This document shows, one piece after another, positions 36,027-45,251 of a stretch of 64,000 nt of DNA. The first letter of the stretch is position 1; each line of letters starts with the position of its first letter. Source of the DNA: Streptomyces justiciae. GTDB lineage: Bacteria > Actinomycetota > Actinomycetes > Streptomycetales > Streptomycetaceae. Position numbers and translations under genes: made by a program. The stretch lies in contig NZ_JADDXU010000001.1 of NCBI RefSeq assembly GCF_015163075.1, forward strand, positions 1-64,000, read 5' to 3'. Under the pieces are notes generated by a model. The model saw only the letters and a list, made by a program, of their open reading frames with translations, did no database searches and was not told the DNA's origin.

Positions 36027-37005
36027 GCCGCGGTGCCGGTGGTTCCTGGCCGGCCCAGAGCCGCCGGGTGAGCTCCGTCAGGTCCGGTGTGCGCAGGGTC
36101 CGTCCGCCGAAGCCGGGCAGCGGGACGTGGAGGGCCTCGGTCCAGCGTTCGGGGACGGCGCTCAGCCCGTGCACGGCTCCCGCCAGTGCGCCCGTCACCG
36201 CGGCGACGGTGTCCGTGTCGCCGCCGAGGTCGATCGCGGCGCGTACGGCGTCCTCGTAGGAGGAGGTGGTGCGCAGGGCCCAGACGGCCGAGCCGAGGCA
36301 GGGCCAGACGGCGCCGTTGAACTCCGTCGCGTGGTCGGGGTGCCAGTCGGGGGAGAGGACGGTGGCGTAGCGGGCGCGGTGGTCGGGGTGGACGGCGGCG
36401 AGGGTGGCCGGGAGGGCGGCGAGCGGGTCGGCGCCGGAGAGGGCGACGCGGATCGACTCGTGCAGGACGGCGGTGCCTTCCCAGGCGGCCCGGTCGCCGT
36501 GGGTGAGGGCGGAGAGCCGGCGGGCGGCGGCCATAGTGGCCTCCCGGCCCTGGCGGGCGAAGTAGACGCCAGAAGGGGCCGCGCGCATCAACGCCCCGTT
36601 CCCGGCCGCCCGTTGGTTCGTCTGGAAGTGCAGGGCGGCGGCCAGGTCCCAGGGGTCGCCGCTCGTCAGGACGGCCTCCGTCTGCAGGCCGATGTCCTTC
36701 GGCTCCGCGGCCGCCCAGCACCGGAACCGGCCGAACACGTCCGGCAGTTCGAGGCCGCCGCACTCCAGCAGCGACTCCGCCGTCAGTACGGCCATCTGCG
36801 TGTCGTCCGTGGCCTCGCCGGGGTCCCAGCCACCGCCCCCGCACATCTCGCCCCCGTGCCCCGGTCGCGGGAAACGCGCCGAGAAGGCGCCCTCGGGGCC
36901 GAACTCGAAGGGGGCACCCAGCGCGTCACCGACGGCCGAGCCGATGACGGAGCCGAGGGCGCGGTCGAGAGCGCGGTCGGGGACGGGATCGCCGGGGCCG
37001 GTCAT
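36013..37005 (-). CDS. ADP-ribosylglycohydrolase family protein
   Basis: The product is 330 aa, typical for the DraG/ARH fold. Motifs are GSAVGDALGAPFEFGPEG, the metal-binding GEATDDTQMAVLTAESLLE, QTNQRAAGNGALMRAAPSGVY, and the second metal site AAIDLGGDTDTVAAVTGALAGAVHG. Such enzymes remove ADP-ribose from proteins or from nucleic-acid/antibiotic substrates. Its target is not known, and no ADP-ribosyltransferase lies nearby. It is transcribed towards the TetR gene with a 14-bp 3' overlap and lies 34 nt downstream of where galE ends. Confidence 0.9.
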   Translation of the reverse strand: MTGPGDPVPDRALDRALGSVIGSAVGDALGAPFEFGPEGAFSARFPRPGHGGEMCGGGGWDPGEATDDTQMAVLTAESLLECGGLELPDVFGRFRCWAAAEPKDIGLQTEAVLTSGDPWDLAAALHFQTNQRAAGNGALMRAAPSGVYFARQGREATMAAARRLSALTHGDRAAWEGTAVLHESIRVALSGADPLAALPATLAAVHPDHRARYATVLSPDWHPDHATEFNGAVWPCLGSAVWALRTTSSYEDAVRAAIDLGGDTDTVAAVTGALAGAVHGLSAVPERWTEALHVPLPGFGGRTLRTPDLTELTRRLWAGQEPPAPRPTAP

Positions 37006-37039
37006 CCGGGCAGGCTAGCCGGGAGGCGGGCCGCCGCGC

Positions 37040-38020
37040 TCAGTCGCGTGCCGCCTCCGGATGCAGCCGTACCCAGCCCTCCCAGGCCGACGTGATCATG
37101 TCCTGGACGTCGTGCTTGGCCTTCCAGCCGAGTTCGGTGGCGATGCGGTCGGCGGAGGCGACCACGCGGGCCGGGTCGCCGGGGCGGCGGGGGTGAACGG
37201 TCGGGGGGCGGTGGTGGCCGGTCACGGCGTTGACGTGGTCGATCATCTCGCGGACGGAGACGCCCTCGCCGCGGCCGATGTTGAGGGTGAGATCGCGGCC
37301 GGGGGCGGAGCGCAGGGCACGGGCCGCCGCCACGTGGGCCTCGGCCAGGTCCACCACATGGATGTAGTCGCGGACACAGGTGCCGTCCGGCGTCGGGTAG
37401 TCGTCCCCGAAGATGCGCGGGGGCGCGTTCTCCGTGAGCTTCTCGAAGACCATCGGGATCAGGTTGAAGACGCCCGTGTCGGCGAGGGCGGGGGTCGCCG
37501 CGCCCGCCACGTTGAAGTAGCGGAGGGAGGCGGTGGCGAGGCCCGTCGCCCGGCCCGTCGCGCGGACCAGCCATTCGCCCGCCAGTTTCGTCTCGCCGTA
37601 CGGCGACATCGGCACGCACGGGGTCTCCTCGGTCACCAGCTCCACATCCGGCATGCCGTACACCGCCGCCGAGGAGGAGAACACGAACGACGGCACCCCG
37701 GCCGCGGTCACCTGCTCCAGCAGGACGCGCAGGCCCTCCACGTTCTCCCGGTAGTAGTGCAGCGGCAGGTCGACCGACTCGCCCACCTGCTTCTTCGCCG
37801 CCAGATGCACGACCCCGGTGATCCCGTGGTCGGCCAGCGCGCGCGCCACCCGCTCGGCGTCCAGCGTGGAGCCGACCACCAGCGGCACTCCGTCCGGCAC
37901 CCGCTCGGCGATCCCCGTCGACAGGTCGTCGTACACCACCGTGCGCTCGCCCGCCTCGGTCATCGCCCGCACGACGTGCGCCCCGATGTATCCGGCGCCG
38001 CCGGTGATCAGCCAGGTCAT
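37040..38020 (-). CDS. galE: UDP-glucose 4-epimerase
   Basis: The product is 326 aa. An extended SDR epimerase: NAD-binding WLITGGAGYIGAHVVRAM, YDDLSTG, Ser in FVFSSSAAVYGMPD, catalytic YxxxK in SPYGETKLAGE, and RYFNVAGA. It interconverts UDP-glucose and UDP-galactose for sugar use and wall polymers. ATG 38020 was chosen for the GAGGGGAC site upstream; the longer frame to 38098 is unlike GalE. The next gene upstream is a membrane glycosyltransferase on the same strand. No galK or galT is adjacent. Confidence 0.95.
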   Translation of the reverse strand: MTWLITGGAGYIGAHVVRAMTEAGERTVVYDDLSTGIAERVPDGVPLVVGSTLDAERVARALADHGITGVVHLAAKKQVGESVDLPLHYYRENVEGLRVLLEQVTAAGVPSFVFSSSAAVYGMPDVELVTEETPCVPMSPYGETKLAGEWLVRATGRATGLATASLRYFNVAGAATPALADTGVFNLIPMVFEKLTENAPPRIFGDDYPTPDGTCVRDYIHVVDLAEAHVAAARALRSAPGRDLTLNIGRGEGVSVREMIDHVNAVTGHHRPPTVHPRRPGDPARVVASADRIATELGWKAKHDVQDMITSAWEGWVRLHPEAARD

Positions 38021-38072
38021 GTACGGCCGTCCCCTCGTCAGGTGAAGCATGGTGGAGCGTGTGGAGGTGCTG

Positions 38073-39341
38073 TCAGTCAACCAGGCGCGGCACCCCACCG
38101 GGGACGCCTGGGGACACGCCCTGTGAACGCGCGGGGGCGGGCAGCGGTGCCCGTCCGGCGGTCGTGTTACGCCACAGGCGGGTGTACGACAGTGCCGCCG
38201 CCGTCACCAGCAGGCCATTGCGTACGACCATCAGCGCGCAGCCCGTCCAGGTCGCCGCCTCCACCTCGGCGTACAGCACCGGATACACCACCGCGCTGAC
38301 CGCCGTCGCCGCCACGATCAGCACGGCGACCGGCCGCTGAACGGTGTGCCGCGAGGTCAGGCAGACGGCGGCCAGGCCCAGCAGCCAGATCATGTACTGC
38401 GGGCTGATCACCCGGCTCGTCACCGTGAACAGGAGCACGGCCGTGAGCGCCGCGTCGTAAGGGGTCGCCGGGGCCCGGTGCCGGGCCCGCGCTCGCCACC
38501 ACAGCAGGAGCCCGAAAGCCACCGCCGTGGCGGCCAGCGAGGCGTGGGCGACCAGGGACACGAACGGGCCCGTGTACTCCAGCGCGCCGTACTGATAGCG
38601 GACCGTGCCCGGCCAGCCGGCGTGGGTCGCGAGGCCGAGGGCCGTGCCGCCCAGCGACTCGATCTGTACGCCCCGGCCGCCCTGTTGACGCAGGAACGCG
38701 AAGGGGTTGTCGAAGCAGGCCAGCAGGACGGCCAGGGCCGCCGCTCCCGTCAGCGCCGCCCACCGCCACACCGACCGCGTCGCGCGCCCCCGCTCCACGC
38801 CCAGCAGCACCAGCACCGGCCACACCTTCACCAGCGCGCCCAGCGCCGCGAACGCGCCGCACGCACGCGTGGAGCGCGGCAACGTCAACAGGGCGATGAC
38901 GGCCAGGGCGGTGACCTGCACGTCGTAGCGGGCGAGCGGCACGTGGAGGAGGAGCGGGAGTCCGCCGGTCCACAGGGCCGCGCCGCGCAGGCTGCGTCCG
39001 GGACGCGTGCCCGCGCGGGACAGCGCGTACGTGATCGCCGCGTCGGAGAGGAGGGTCAGGGCGACGAACGCCTGGAAGTACGTGAGCCCCGGCAGCAGGG
39101 CCGGGGACAGCAGCACCGGGGCCGCGCCCGGCGGGTACTGCCACAGCGGGTCGTGCGCGGGGAAGGCGCCGGAGGACAGGACGCCGTACCAGTGGCCGTA
39201 CAGCCGCCACACCTCACGGGCGACGCCACCGCCGCCCAGCAGCGGCAACGTGTCGTGGGCGAGCAGCCACAGCATCAGGGCGCGGGTGGTGAGCCAGGTG
39301 GCGCCGAGCCAGAGCAGGGGGTGGCGATGGCGGTTCATCAC
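38073..39341 (-). CDS. Polytopic glycosyltransferase (GT87/DUF2029-like)
   Basis: The product is 422 aa with about ten membrane helices. The first loop has Asp/Gly/Tyr-rich [20 protein letters not shown] and [16 protein letters not shown], which fits GT-C polyprenyl-phosphate mannosyltransferases of the GT87/DUF2029 type. [10 protein letters not shown] and [14 protein letters not shown] are further family marks. It probably transfers a sugar from a lipid carrier outside the membrane. The GTG at 39341 is followed at once by ATG 39338; either could start. It lies 52 nt upstream of galE. Confidence 0.85.
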   Translation of the reverse strand: MMNRHRHPLLWLGATWLTTRALMLWLLAHDTLPLLGGGGVAREVWRLYGHWYGVLSSGAFPAHDPLWQYPPGAAPVLLSPALLPGLTYFQAFVALTLLSDAAITYALSRAGTRPGRSLRGAALWTGGLPLLLHVPLARYDVQVTALAVIALLTLPRSTRACGAFAALGALVKVWPVLVLLGVERGRATRSVWRWAALTGAAALAVLLACFDNPFAFLRQQGGRGVQIESLGGTALGLATHAGWPGTVRYQYGALEYTGPFVSLVAHASLAATAVAFGLLLWWRARARHRAPATPYDAALTAVLLFTVTSRVISPQYMIWLLGLAAVCLTSRHTVQRPVAVLIVAATAVSAVVYPVLYAEVEAATWTGCALMVVRNGLLVTAAALSYTRLWRNTTAGRAPLPAPARSQGVSPGVPGGVPRLVD

Positions 39342-39407
39342 GGCGGATCGTAAGCCGCGCGAATGCCGTATCAGCGCCCATACATGCCCGTACGGGACGG
39401 GATTCGC

Positions 39408-39884
39408 TCAGGCCTTCTCTTCCAGTGCCGCGGCGTCCACGGCTGCCGCGTCCAGTGCCGTCGTCAGCTCGTCCAGCCGGGTGCGCAGCGCCCGGATCTC
39501 GTCGACGTCGAACCCGGTAGCGGCGGCGACGCGGCGGGGGACCTGGAGGGCGGACTCGCGCAGGGCTGTGCCCTCCTCGGTGAGCCGTACCTCCACCGAC
39601 CGCTCGTCGCGCGCGCTGCGCTCCCGGCGGACCAGGCCGGCCGCCTCCAGCCGCTTGAGCAGCGGCGAGAGCGTGCCGGAGTCGAGGCGCAGGTGCTCGC
39701 CCAGCTTCTTGACCGGCAGGTCGCCCTGCTCCCACAGGACCAGCATCACCAGGTACTGGGGATACGTGAGCCCCAGGTCCTTGAGGATCACGCGGTAGAC
39801 GCCGTTGAAGGCGCGGGACGCGGCGTGCAGGGAGAAGCAGATCTGCTGGTCGAGGCGGAGCCAGTCGCTCGTGGGCGTGGTCAT
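39408..39884 (-). CDS. ohrR: OhrR-type MarR-family peroxide-sensing repressor
   Basis: The product is 158 aa. Winged helix with [35 protein letters not shown] and [13 protein letters not shown], close to OhrR. The reactive Cys16 in [20 protein letters not shown] is the conserved N-terminal sensor cysteine; no second Cys is present, so it would be of the one-Cys type. On oxidation by organic hydroperoxides it releases ohrA. It is divergent from ohrA with a palindromic operator between them. Confidence 0.94.
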   Translation of the reverse strand: MTTPTSDWLRLDQQICFSLHAASRAFNGVYRVILKDLGLTYPQYLVMLVLWEQGDLPVKKLGEHLRLDSGTLSPLLKRLEAAGLVRRERSARDERSVEVRLTEEGTALRESALQVPRRVAAATGFDVDEIRALRTRLDELTTALDAAAVDAAALEEKA

Positions 39885-39913
39885 GCCTCCAGGATAGCTC
39901 GTGGAGGCAACTT

Positions 39914-39935
39914 AGTTGTGCACAACTGAATTGTG
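39914..39935. promoter_or_regulatory. Probable OhrR operator
   Basis: A perfect 14-bp palindrome AGTTGTGCACAACT (39914-39927) overlaps a second inverted repeat CACAA-CTGAA-TTGTG (39921-39935). It lies 30 nt upstream of ohrR and ~90 nt upstream of ohrA. AT-rich palindromes in this position are known OhrR sites. Confidence 0.75.
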
Positions 39936-39958
39936 TGCTCTACTTGTGGTCATCGGGT

Positions 39959-40007
39959 TCACGACCCCCGAGTTCGGGATCACGACCCCCGAGTCACGAC
40001 CTCCGAG
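39959..40007 (+). repeat. Three 14-bp direct repeats in the ohrA leader
   Basis: TCACGACCCCCGAG occurs at 39959-39972 and 39980-39993, and TCACGACCTCCGAG at 39994-40007. The last copy runs into the ribosome site (GAGAGGA) of ohrA. Confidence 0.85.
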
Positions 40008-40022
40008 AGGACTGGTTTTCCC

Positions 40023-40436
40023 ATGGACGCGCTCTACACCGCTGTCGCCACCGCCACCCACGGCCGCGAGGGTCGCGCCGTCTCCAACGACGGCAAGATC
40101 GACCTGCCGCTGAGCTTCCCGGTGGAGATGGGCGGCGACGGTCAGGGCACCAACCCCGAGCAGCTGTTCGCCGCCGGTTACGCCGCCTGCTTCGGCAGCG
40201 CCCTCGGTCTCGTCGGCCGCCAGGCCAAGGTCGACGTCAGCGACGCCGCGGTGACCGCCGAGGTCGGCATAGGCAAGCAGGGCGAGGGCTTCGCCCTGAA
40301 GGTGACGCTCCGCGTCGAGCTGCCCGACAGCGTCGACGAGGCCACCGGCCGCAAGCTCGTCGAGACCGCCCACCAGGTCTGCCCGTACTCCAACGCCACC
40401 CGCGGCAACGTCCCGGTCGAGCTTGTCATCGAGTAG
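40023..40436 (+). CDS. ohrA: Organic hydroperoxide resistance protein
   Basis: The product is 137 aa, the usual Ohr length. It has the two redox cysteines Cys56 (GYAACFGSAL) and Cys120 (HQVCPYSNATRGN). Ohr reduces organic peroxides with lipoylated proteins as the electron source. It begins MDALYTAVATATHGREGRA. ATG 40023 follows GAGAGGA; the upstream in-frame ATG lies within the operator region and adds a non-Ohr peptide. It is controlled by divergent ohrR and followed by a bidirectional terminator. Confidence 0.96.
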   Translation: MDALYTAVATATHGREGRAVSNDGKIDLPLSFPVEMGGDGQGTNPEQLFAAGYAACFGSALGLVGRQAKVDVSDAAVTAEVGIGKQGEGFALKVTLRVELPDSVDEATGRKLVETAHQVCPYSNATRGNVPVELVIE

Positions 40437-40468
40437 TCGTCACGAACGTCGCGAACGTCGCGCATACG

Positions 40469-40497
40469 GATGGCCGGTGCTTCCCGCACCGGCCATC
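40469..40497. terminator. Bidirectional terminator
   Basis: A 12-bp perfect inverted repeat (40469-40480 / 40486-40497) with a TTCCC loop lies between convergent ohrA and the glycosyltransferase gene. Confidence 0.85.
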
Positions 40498-40605
40498 GGT
40501 GTTTCTCAGCGGCCGGGGCGCCCGGCCGGACGCCAGGTGGACGGCCGGGTCGGGGTGGGCCGGGACGGGCTGGACGGCATACGGACTCCGGTGGCGAGGG
40601 GTCGG

Positions 40606-42861
40606 TCAGATGTTCTCGGTGAGTACGGCAGCCGGCGACGCCGGCCGCGGCACCGTCGTCAGCGGGGACTGCCCCAGCTCCGCCGCCGCGGACGGCACCG
40701 GACGCCGTTCGGCGAGCGGCACCACCGGCGGCAGCTCGGTCTCGCCCAGCACGATGCGGCGTACGACCCGCTCGGCGGCGCGTCCGTCGTCGTACGGGCA
40801 GAAACGCTCGCGGAACGCCGAGCGCAGCTGGGTGGAGCGGGAGCCGCGCCAGTGGCCGGTGGCGAAGATGTCGATCAGCTCGTCCTCGCTGCGCGCGACC
40901 GCGCCCGGCGGGAAGGAACGCAGGTCGAAGTAGGTGCCGCGGGCCGCCTCGTAGGCCTCCCAATCGTCGGCGTGAATGACGATCGGCCGGTCGAGATGGG
41001 CGTAGTCGAACATCAGGGACGAGTAGTCGGTGACCAGGGCGTCCGAGGCCAGGCAGAGGGACTCCACGCTCGGATGACCGGTGACGTCGATGACCCGGGC
41101 CGTGTCGGCGGCGAGCGGCACCTCGTACCGGGGGTGGGCGCGGGCCAGCACGACGAAGCGGGGGCCCAGGCGGCGCAGGACGCGGTCCAGGTCGAGGGTG
41201 GCGCGCTGGGTGCGGCGGTAGTCGCGGTGGGTCGGCGCGTACAGGATCGCGACCGTCCCCTCCGGGATGCCGAGTTGCTCGCGCAGCCGTCGCACGTCCT
41301 GTGAAGTGGCCCGCTGGAACACGTCGTTGCGGGGGCTGCCGTACGGGAGTGTGGTGTAGCCGCCGGGGAAGACGCGCTCCCAGGTCAGGGTGGAGTGGCG
41401 GTTGGCGGACAGGACGTAGTCCCACTTGTCGACGTCGGCGAGGAGAGCCGTGATGTCCAAGTCCCGTGAAGCGGCGGGGCGTTCGAGGAGGTCCAGGCCC
41501 ATGTGCTTGAGCGGGGTGCCGTTTCGGGTCTGGAGGAGGATCTGGCCGGGGCGCTTGATGAGGCGGGGGTCGAACTCGGTGTTGCCGACGAGGTACTTGG
41601 AGCGGGCCAGCGCCGTCCAGTAGGCGGCGGTGCCGGGGCGCAGCCGGCGGGTGGCGGTCGGGATCGTGTGGTGGTGCTCGGGGTCGGCGATCCAGGCGGT
41701 GCGGATGTGCGGGGCGAGGTCGCGGAACGCCGACTCCAGCGCGCCCGGATCGCCGCCGTGGCCGCGGCCCCCGTACGCCGAGAAGACCGCGCGGTCCTCG
41801 TGCAGGGGGAGGCGGAGCTGGACGCGGTAGTGGAGCCGGAGGGATGCCGTGCGGAGAGCCCCGGCCAGGCGGGCGGCGCGGACCGTGGTCCGGTGGCTGA
41901 GCCTCTTTGCCAACTCCAGTGCACGGTAGACGCGGTGCAGGTTCAGCCGGACCAGGGTGTGGCGCAGGCGTGTACGCAGAGGGACTCGGTGGCCCGGCGC
42001 GCGGTAACGGCGGTAGTGGTCGCGGGCTCTGCCCAGGAACTCGGCGCGAGCAGCCCGCGGCAGCCGGTACCGGTCGGTGAACACCGCCGCCAGCTGGTCG
42101 ACCATGCGGCGGAACAACACCGGCCGCCACCGGCTGAGTTCGGGGCGCTGGTCGAGGAACGCGAAGAGCCGGTCGTACTGGTCGAAGAGGTCGAACGGGC
42201 TCCGCCCGGCGGTGCTGCCCCGGCGCCGCTGCCGGTGGTGCACGCACACCCGGTCCACTGTCGCGATCGTCTCCGCCGTCATCAGGACCGGGTACGTCCA
42301 GGGAGTGTCCTCGTAGCGGCCCGGCGGGAAGCGGAAGCCCTCGCGCTCCACGAACTCCCGGCGGTACGCCTTGTCCCACACCACCGTGGCCGACCGCAGC
42401 AGTCCGGGCCGGTCCTCCAGGTGGAACGGCGCCGGACCCTGCTCGGTGAGCTGGAGCGCCGACGCGTTGCGGGCGGTCCCGCCCCGCCAGTCGGTGAGCG
42501 CATGGTCGTACACCAGCACGTCCGACTCGCCCGTCTCCTTCAGCCGGTCGGCGATCGCCCGGAGCGCGTCCGGGGTGAGGGTGTCGTCGCCGTCCAGGAA
42601 CACCACGTAGTCGCCCGTCGCCGCCGCGAGACCGGCGTTGCGCGCCGGGCCGGGCCCCCGGTTCTCGGCGAGGTGCACCGGCCGCACCCGGGGGTCGCGG
42701 GCCGCGAACTCGTCGACGATCTCCCCGCAGGCGTCCGGCGAGCGGTCGTCGACGGCGATCAGTTCCAGATCGGGGTACGACTGGGAGAGCACCGACTCCA
42801 GGCACTCGTGCAGATACGCCTGAACCTGGTACGCGGGGACGATGACACTGAACCTGGGCAA
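40606..42861 (-). CDS. Bifunctional GT2 glycosyltransferase / CDP-glycerol glycerophosphotransferase
   Basis: The product is 751 aa. Residues ~1-220 form a GT2 domain: FSVIVPAYQVQAYLHECLES, DDRSPD and the metal site FLDGDDTLTP. Residues ~370-710 match the TagF/CDP-glycerol transferase domain: KYLVGNTEF, QTRNGTPLKHMGLDL, SPRNDVF, AILYAPTHRDYRR, and VTDYSSLMFDYAHLDRPIV. It should build or glycosylate a poly(glycerol-phosphate)-like wall polymer, fitting the tagGH exporter 6 kb away. The start is TTG 42861; no in-frame ATG or GTG gives the full GT2 domain. The last ~40 residues are Pro/Ala-rich. Confidence 0.88.
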   Translation of the reverse strand: MPRFSVIVPAYQVQAYLHECLESVLSQSYPDLELIAVDDRSPDACGEIVDEFAARDPRVRPVHLAENRGPGPARNAGLAAATGDYVVFLDGDDTLTPDALRAIADRLKETGESDVLVYDHALTDWRGGTARNASALQLTEQGPAPFHLEDRPGLLRSATVVWDKAYRREFVEREGFRFPPGRYEDTPWTYPVLMTAETIATVDRVCVHHRQRRRGSTAGRSPFDLFDQYDRLFAFLDQRPELSRWRPVLFRRMVDQLAAVFTDRYRLPRAARAEFLGRARDHYRRYRAPGHRVPLRTRLRHTLVRLNLHRVYRALELAKRLSHRTTVRAARLAGALRTASLRLHYRVQLRLPLHEDRAVFSAYGGRGHGGDPGALESAFRDLAPHIRTAWIADPEHHHTIPTATRRLRPGTAAYWTALARSKYLVGNTEFDPRLIKRPGQILLQTRNGTPLKHMGLDLLERPAASRDLDITALLADVDKWDYVLSANRHSTLTWERVFPGGYTTLPYGSPRNDVFQRATSQDVRRLREQLGIPEGTVAILYAPTHRDYRRTQRATLDLDRVLRRLGPRFVVLARAHPRYEVPLAADTARVIDVTGHPSVESLCLASDALVTDYSSLMFDYAHLDRPIVIHADDWEAYEAARGTYFDLRSFPPGAVARSEDELIDIFATGHWRGSRSTQLRSAFRERFCPYDDGRAAERVVRRIVLGETELPPVVPLAERRPVPSAAAELGQSPLTTVPRPASPAAVLTENI

Positions 42862-42959
42862 GGCACATCCATGGGGGAGGGGTCGGCGCGGGCGTTCGGC
42901 CCGGGAACGGCCGGTGGAGTGACTTGGTTACGTCCCTTGCGGCATACGGGGGACGGGAA

Positions 42960-42985
42960 GGGGCGGACCGCTGCCGGTCCGCCCC
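42960..42985. terminator. Hairpin after the sugar transporter operon
   Basis: An 11-bp perfect stem (42960-42970 / 42975-42985) with a CTGC loop lies about 30 nt after the last permease gene in its direction of transcription. Confidence 0.75.
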
Positions 42986-43015
42986 TCAAAAACGTCAACC
43001 AGACTGCCGTACGCG

Positions 43016-43897
43016 CTACTTGACCGCGCCCGCCATCACGCCGGACACGAACTGCCGCTGGAACGCGAAGAACACGATCAGCGGGATGACCATCGAGATG
43101 AAGGCACCGGTCGCCAGGATCTCGATGTTGCTGCCGAACTGCCGTACCTGCTGCTGGAGAGCGACCGTCAGCGGCTGCGAGTCGGCATTGGTGAACACCA
43201 GCGCCACCAGCATGTCGTTCCACACCCACAGGAACTGGAAAATGCCCAGCGAGGCGAGTGCCGGTGCCGCGAGCGGGAGGACGACGGTGGCGAACAGCCG
43301 TGCCTCGCCCGCCCCGTCCAGGCGCGCCGCCTCCAGGAGCTCCCTCGGGATCTCCGCGAAGAAGTTGCGCAACAGGAAGATCGCGAACGGCAGTCCGAAG
43401 CCGACGTGGAACAGGACCGCGGCGATGATGTCGCCGAAGATCCCGATCTCCCGGAACAGCACGGTCAGCGGGATCAGCGCCACCTGCACCGGCACCACCA
43501 GCAGCCCCACCACGACCATGAACCAGGTGTCGCGACCCTTGAAGTCCATCCACGCGAAGGCGTAGCCCGCCATCGCGCCGATGAGCACCACCAGCAGGGT
43601 CGCCGGCACCGTGATCCACACGGTGTTGAACAGGGAGTCGGTGATCGTCTCGTTCTTCAGGAGCGTCTCGTAGCTGTGCGCGGTCAGCTGGCCCGGTGCG
43701 CTGAACACCTTCCACCAGCCGGAGGCGGCGATGTCGGTCGGGTCGCGGAACGACGAGACCAGCAGCCCGAAGGTCGGCACCAGCCAGACCAGCGCGATGA
43801 CGATCAGGAAGATCCGCAGGGCGCCGCCGGCCGCCCCGCTCGCCACCCGGGAGGCGAGGGAGCGCTTGGCGCGCACGGTCGTGTCGAGAGTGGTCAC
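43016..43897 (-). CDS. Sugar ABC transporter permease, MalG type
   Basis: The product is 293 aa with a GTG start and six membrane helices. The cytoplasmic EAA loop is EIPRELLEAARLDGAGEARLFATVVLPLAAPALA, the mark of the binding-protein-dependent permeases (CUT1 family). It ends FAFQRQFVSGVMAGAVK, as in MalG-like subunits. It overlaps the first permease by 4 nt (GTGA). With the two other proteins it forms a sugar importer whose ATPase is not encoded here; streptomycete CUT1 importers often share the ATPase MsiK, so that is the likely partner (inference). Confidence 0.92.
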   Translation of the reverse strand: MTTLDTTVRAKRSLASRVASGAAGGALRIFLIVIALVWLVPTFGLLVSSFRDPTDIAASGWWKVFSAPGQLTAHSYETLLKNETITDSLFNTVWITVPATLLVVLIGAMAGYAFAWMDFKGRDTWFMVVVGLLVVPVQVALIPLTVLFREIGIFGDIIAAVLFHVGFGLPFAIFLLRNFFAEIPRELLEAARLDGAGEARLFATVVLPLAAPALASLGIFQFLWVWNDMLVALVFTNADSQPLTVALQQQVRQFGSNIEILATGAFISMVIPLIVFFAFQRQFVSGVMAGAVK

Positions 43898-45246
43898 CGC
43901 TCACGCTCCTTCCGCAGCCGGCGCAGATTGATCCACATCACCGGCAGCACGAGCAGCAGCAGGATGACGCCGATCGCGCTGCCGATGCCGTAGCTCGCGC
44001 CGCCGCCGAAGGACGACTGGAACAGTTGCAGCGCCAGCACGTTGGCGTCGTCCATGGTGGGCTGCGGGGCGATGATGAACACCAGGTCGAAGATCTTCAT
44101 CACGTTGATCATCAGCGTGACGAGGACGACGACCAGGACCGGCGCCAGCATCGGCACCGTGACCTTTCTGAACACCTGCCACTCGTTGGCGCCGTCCACC
44201 CGCGCCGCCTCCAGCAGATTGCGGTCCACGCCCGCGAGGCCGGCCGCGATCAGGATCATCGCGAAGCCCGCCCACATCCACACGTACGCCCCGATGATCG
44301 CCGGGGTGACCAGCGTCGGGCCGAGCCAGTCGATGCCGTTGTAGGGGGCCGCGAAGTTCGAGCCGGGGAGCCTCAGTTGGGCCCCGTCCGCCTCGCCGGG
44401 CAGATGGAAGGTGCCGTCGGCGCCGCTCGTCGTCGAGGCGACGACCTCGCCGCCCTTCACGGCCTCGATCTTCACGCCCTTCAACGCCTTCTCACCGGCG
44501 TCGATCTGACCCTTCGTGCCGCCGCCGCCCAGCTTGAAGTCCAGCCACACCGTGCCGTCGATGCCGTCACCGGTGGCCGGCTTCGCGTTCTCCGGGTTGC
44601 CGGGGAGCCGGTTCGGGGCGATGCCGACCAGCGGCAGCAGGGCCGGGGTGCCCGCGTGCACGGTGCCCGTCGACGTGAACGAACCCCCGCCCGAGGCCTT
44701 CAGATCGCTCACCGCCGCGTTCGGCCGGGCCTTCGGATAGACCGACGAGTCCACGAACGCGTCGTGCACGCTCGTCACCACCGCGTTCGCGACGCCCTGG
44801 TCCGGGTCCGCCGCGTACACCAGCCGGAAGATGATGCCCGCCGCCAGCATCGAGATTGCCATCGGCATGAAGACGATCAGCTTGAACGCCGTGCCCCAGC
44901 GCACCCGTTCGGTGAGCACCGCGAAGATCAGGCCGAGCGCGGTGACCACGGCCGGGGCGACCGCGACCCAGATCGCCGTGTTGCGTACGGCGGTCAGCGT
45001 GGCGTCGTTGCTGAAGATGTCGCCGTAGTTGCCCAGACCGACGAACTTCGAGCCGTCGGCGTCGTAGAGACTGCGCCAGACCGAGTACCCGATCGGGTAG
45101 ACCACGAGCGCGCCGAGGAGGACCAGCGCGGGCAGCAGGAACAGCACCGCCACCCACAGTCTGGTCCTCGTCACGCTCTTGCGCGGAGACGCGGAGGGCG
45201 TCGGCAGTGCGCCGGCGCCCTCCGTCGAGTTCGCCACCGAGGCCAT
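43894..45246 (-). CDS. Sugar ABC transporter permease, MalF type, with inserted extracytoplasmic domain
   Basis: The product is 450 aa; usual MalF-like partners in CUT1 systems are about 290-330 aa. Helices 1-3 (about 28-145) and the later helices with the EAA loop (LLEAARVDGANEWQVFRKVTVPMLAPVL) are normal. About 130 extra residues sit between them: YAADPDQGVANAVVTSVHDA, then TGDGIDGTVWLDFKLGGGG, KGVKIEAVKGGEVVASTTSG and ADGTFHLPGEADG. The second part reads like a carboxypeptidase-regulatory/SdrD-B type beta-sandwich. It may bind sugar or contact the binding protein. ATG 45246 lies 5 nt after the preceding gene. Confidence 0.88.
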   Translation of the reverse strand: MASVANSTEGAGALPTPSASPRKSVTRTRLWVAVLFLLPALVLLGALVVYPIGYSVWRSLYDADGSKFVGLGNYGDIFSNDATLTAVRNTAIWVAVAPAVVTALGLIFAVLTERVRWGTAFKLIVFMPMAISMLAAGIIFRLVYAADPDQGVANAVVTSVHDAFVDSSVYPKARPNAAVSDLKASGGGSFTSTGTVHAGTPALLPLVGIAPNRLPGNPENAKPATGDGIDGTVWLDFKLGGGGTKGQIDAGEKALKGVKIEAVKGGEVVASTTSGADGTFHLPGEADGAQLRLPGSNFAAPYNGIDWLGPTLVTPAIIGAYVWMWAGFAMILIAAGLAGVDRNLLEAARVDGANEWQVFRKVTVPMLAPVLVVVLVTLMINVMKIFDLVFIIAPQPTMDDANVLALQLFQSSFGGGASYGIGSAIGVILLLLVLPVMWINLRRLRKERER

Positions 45247-45251
45247 CGGCG

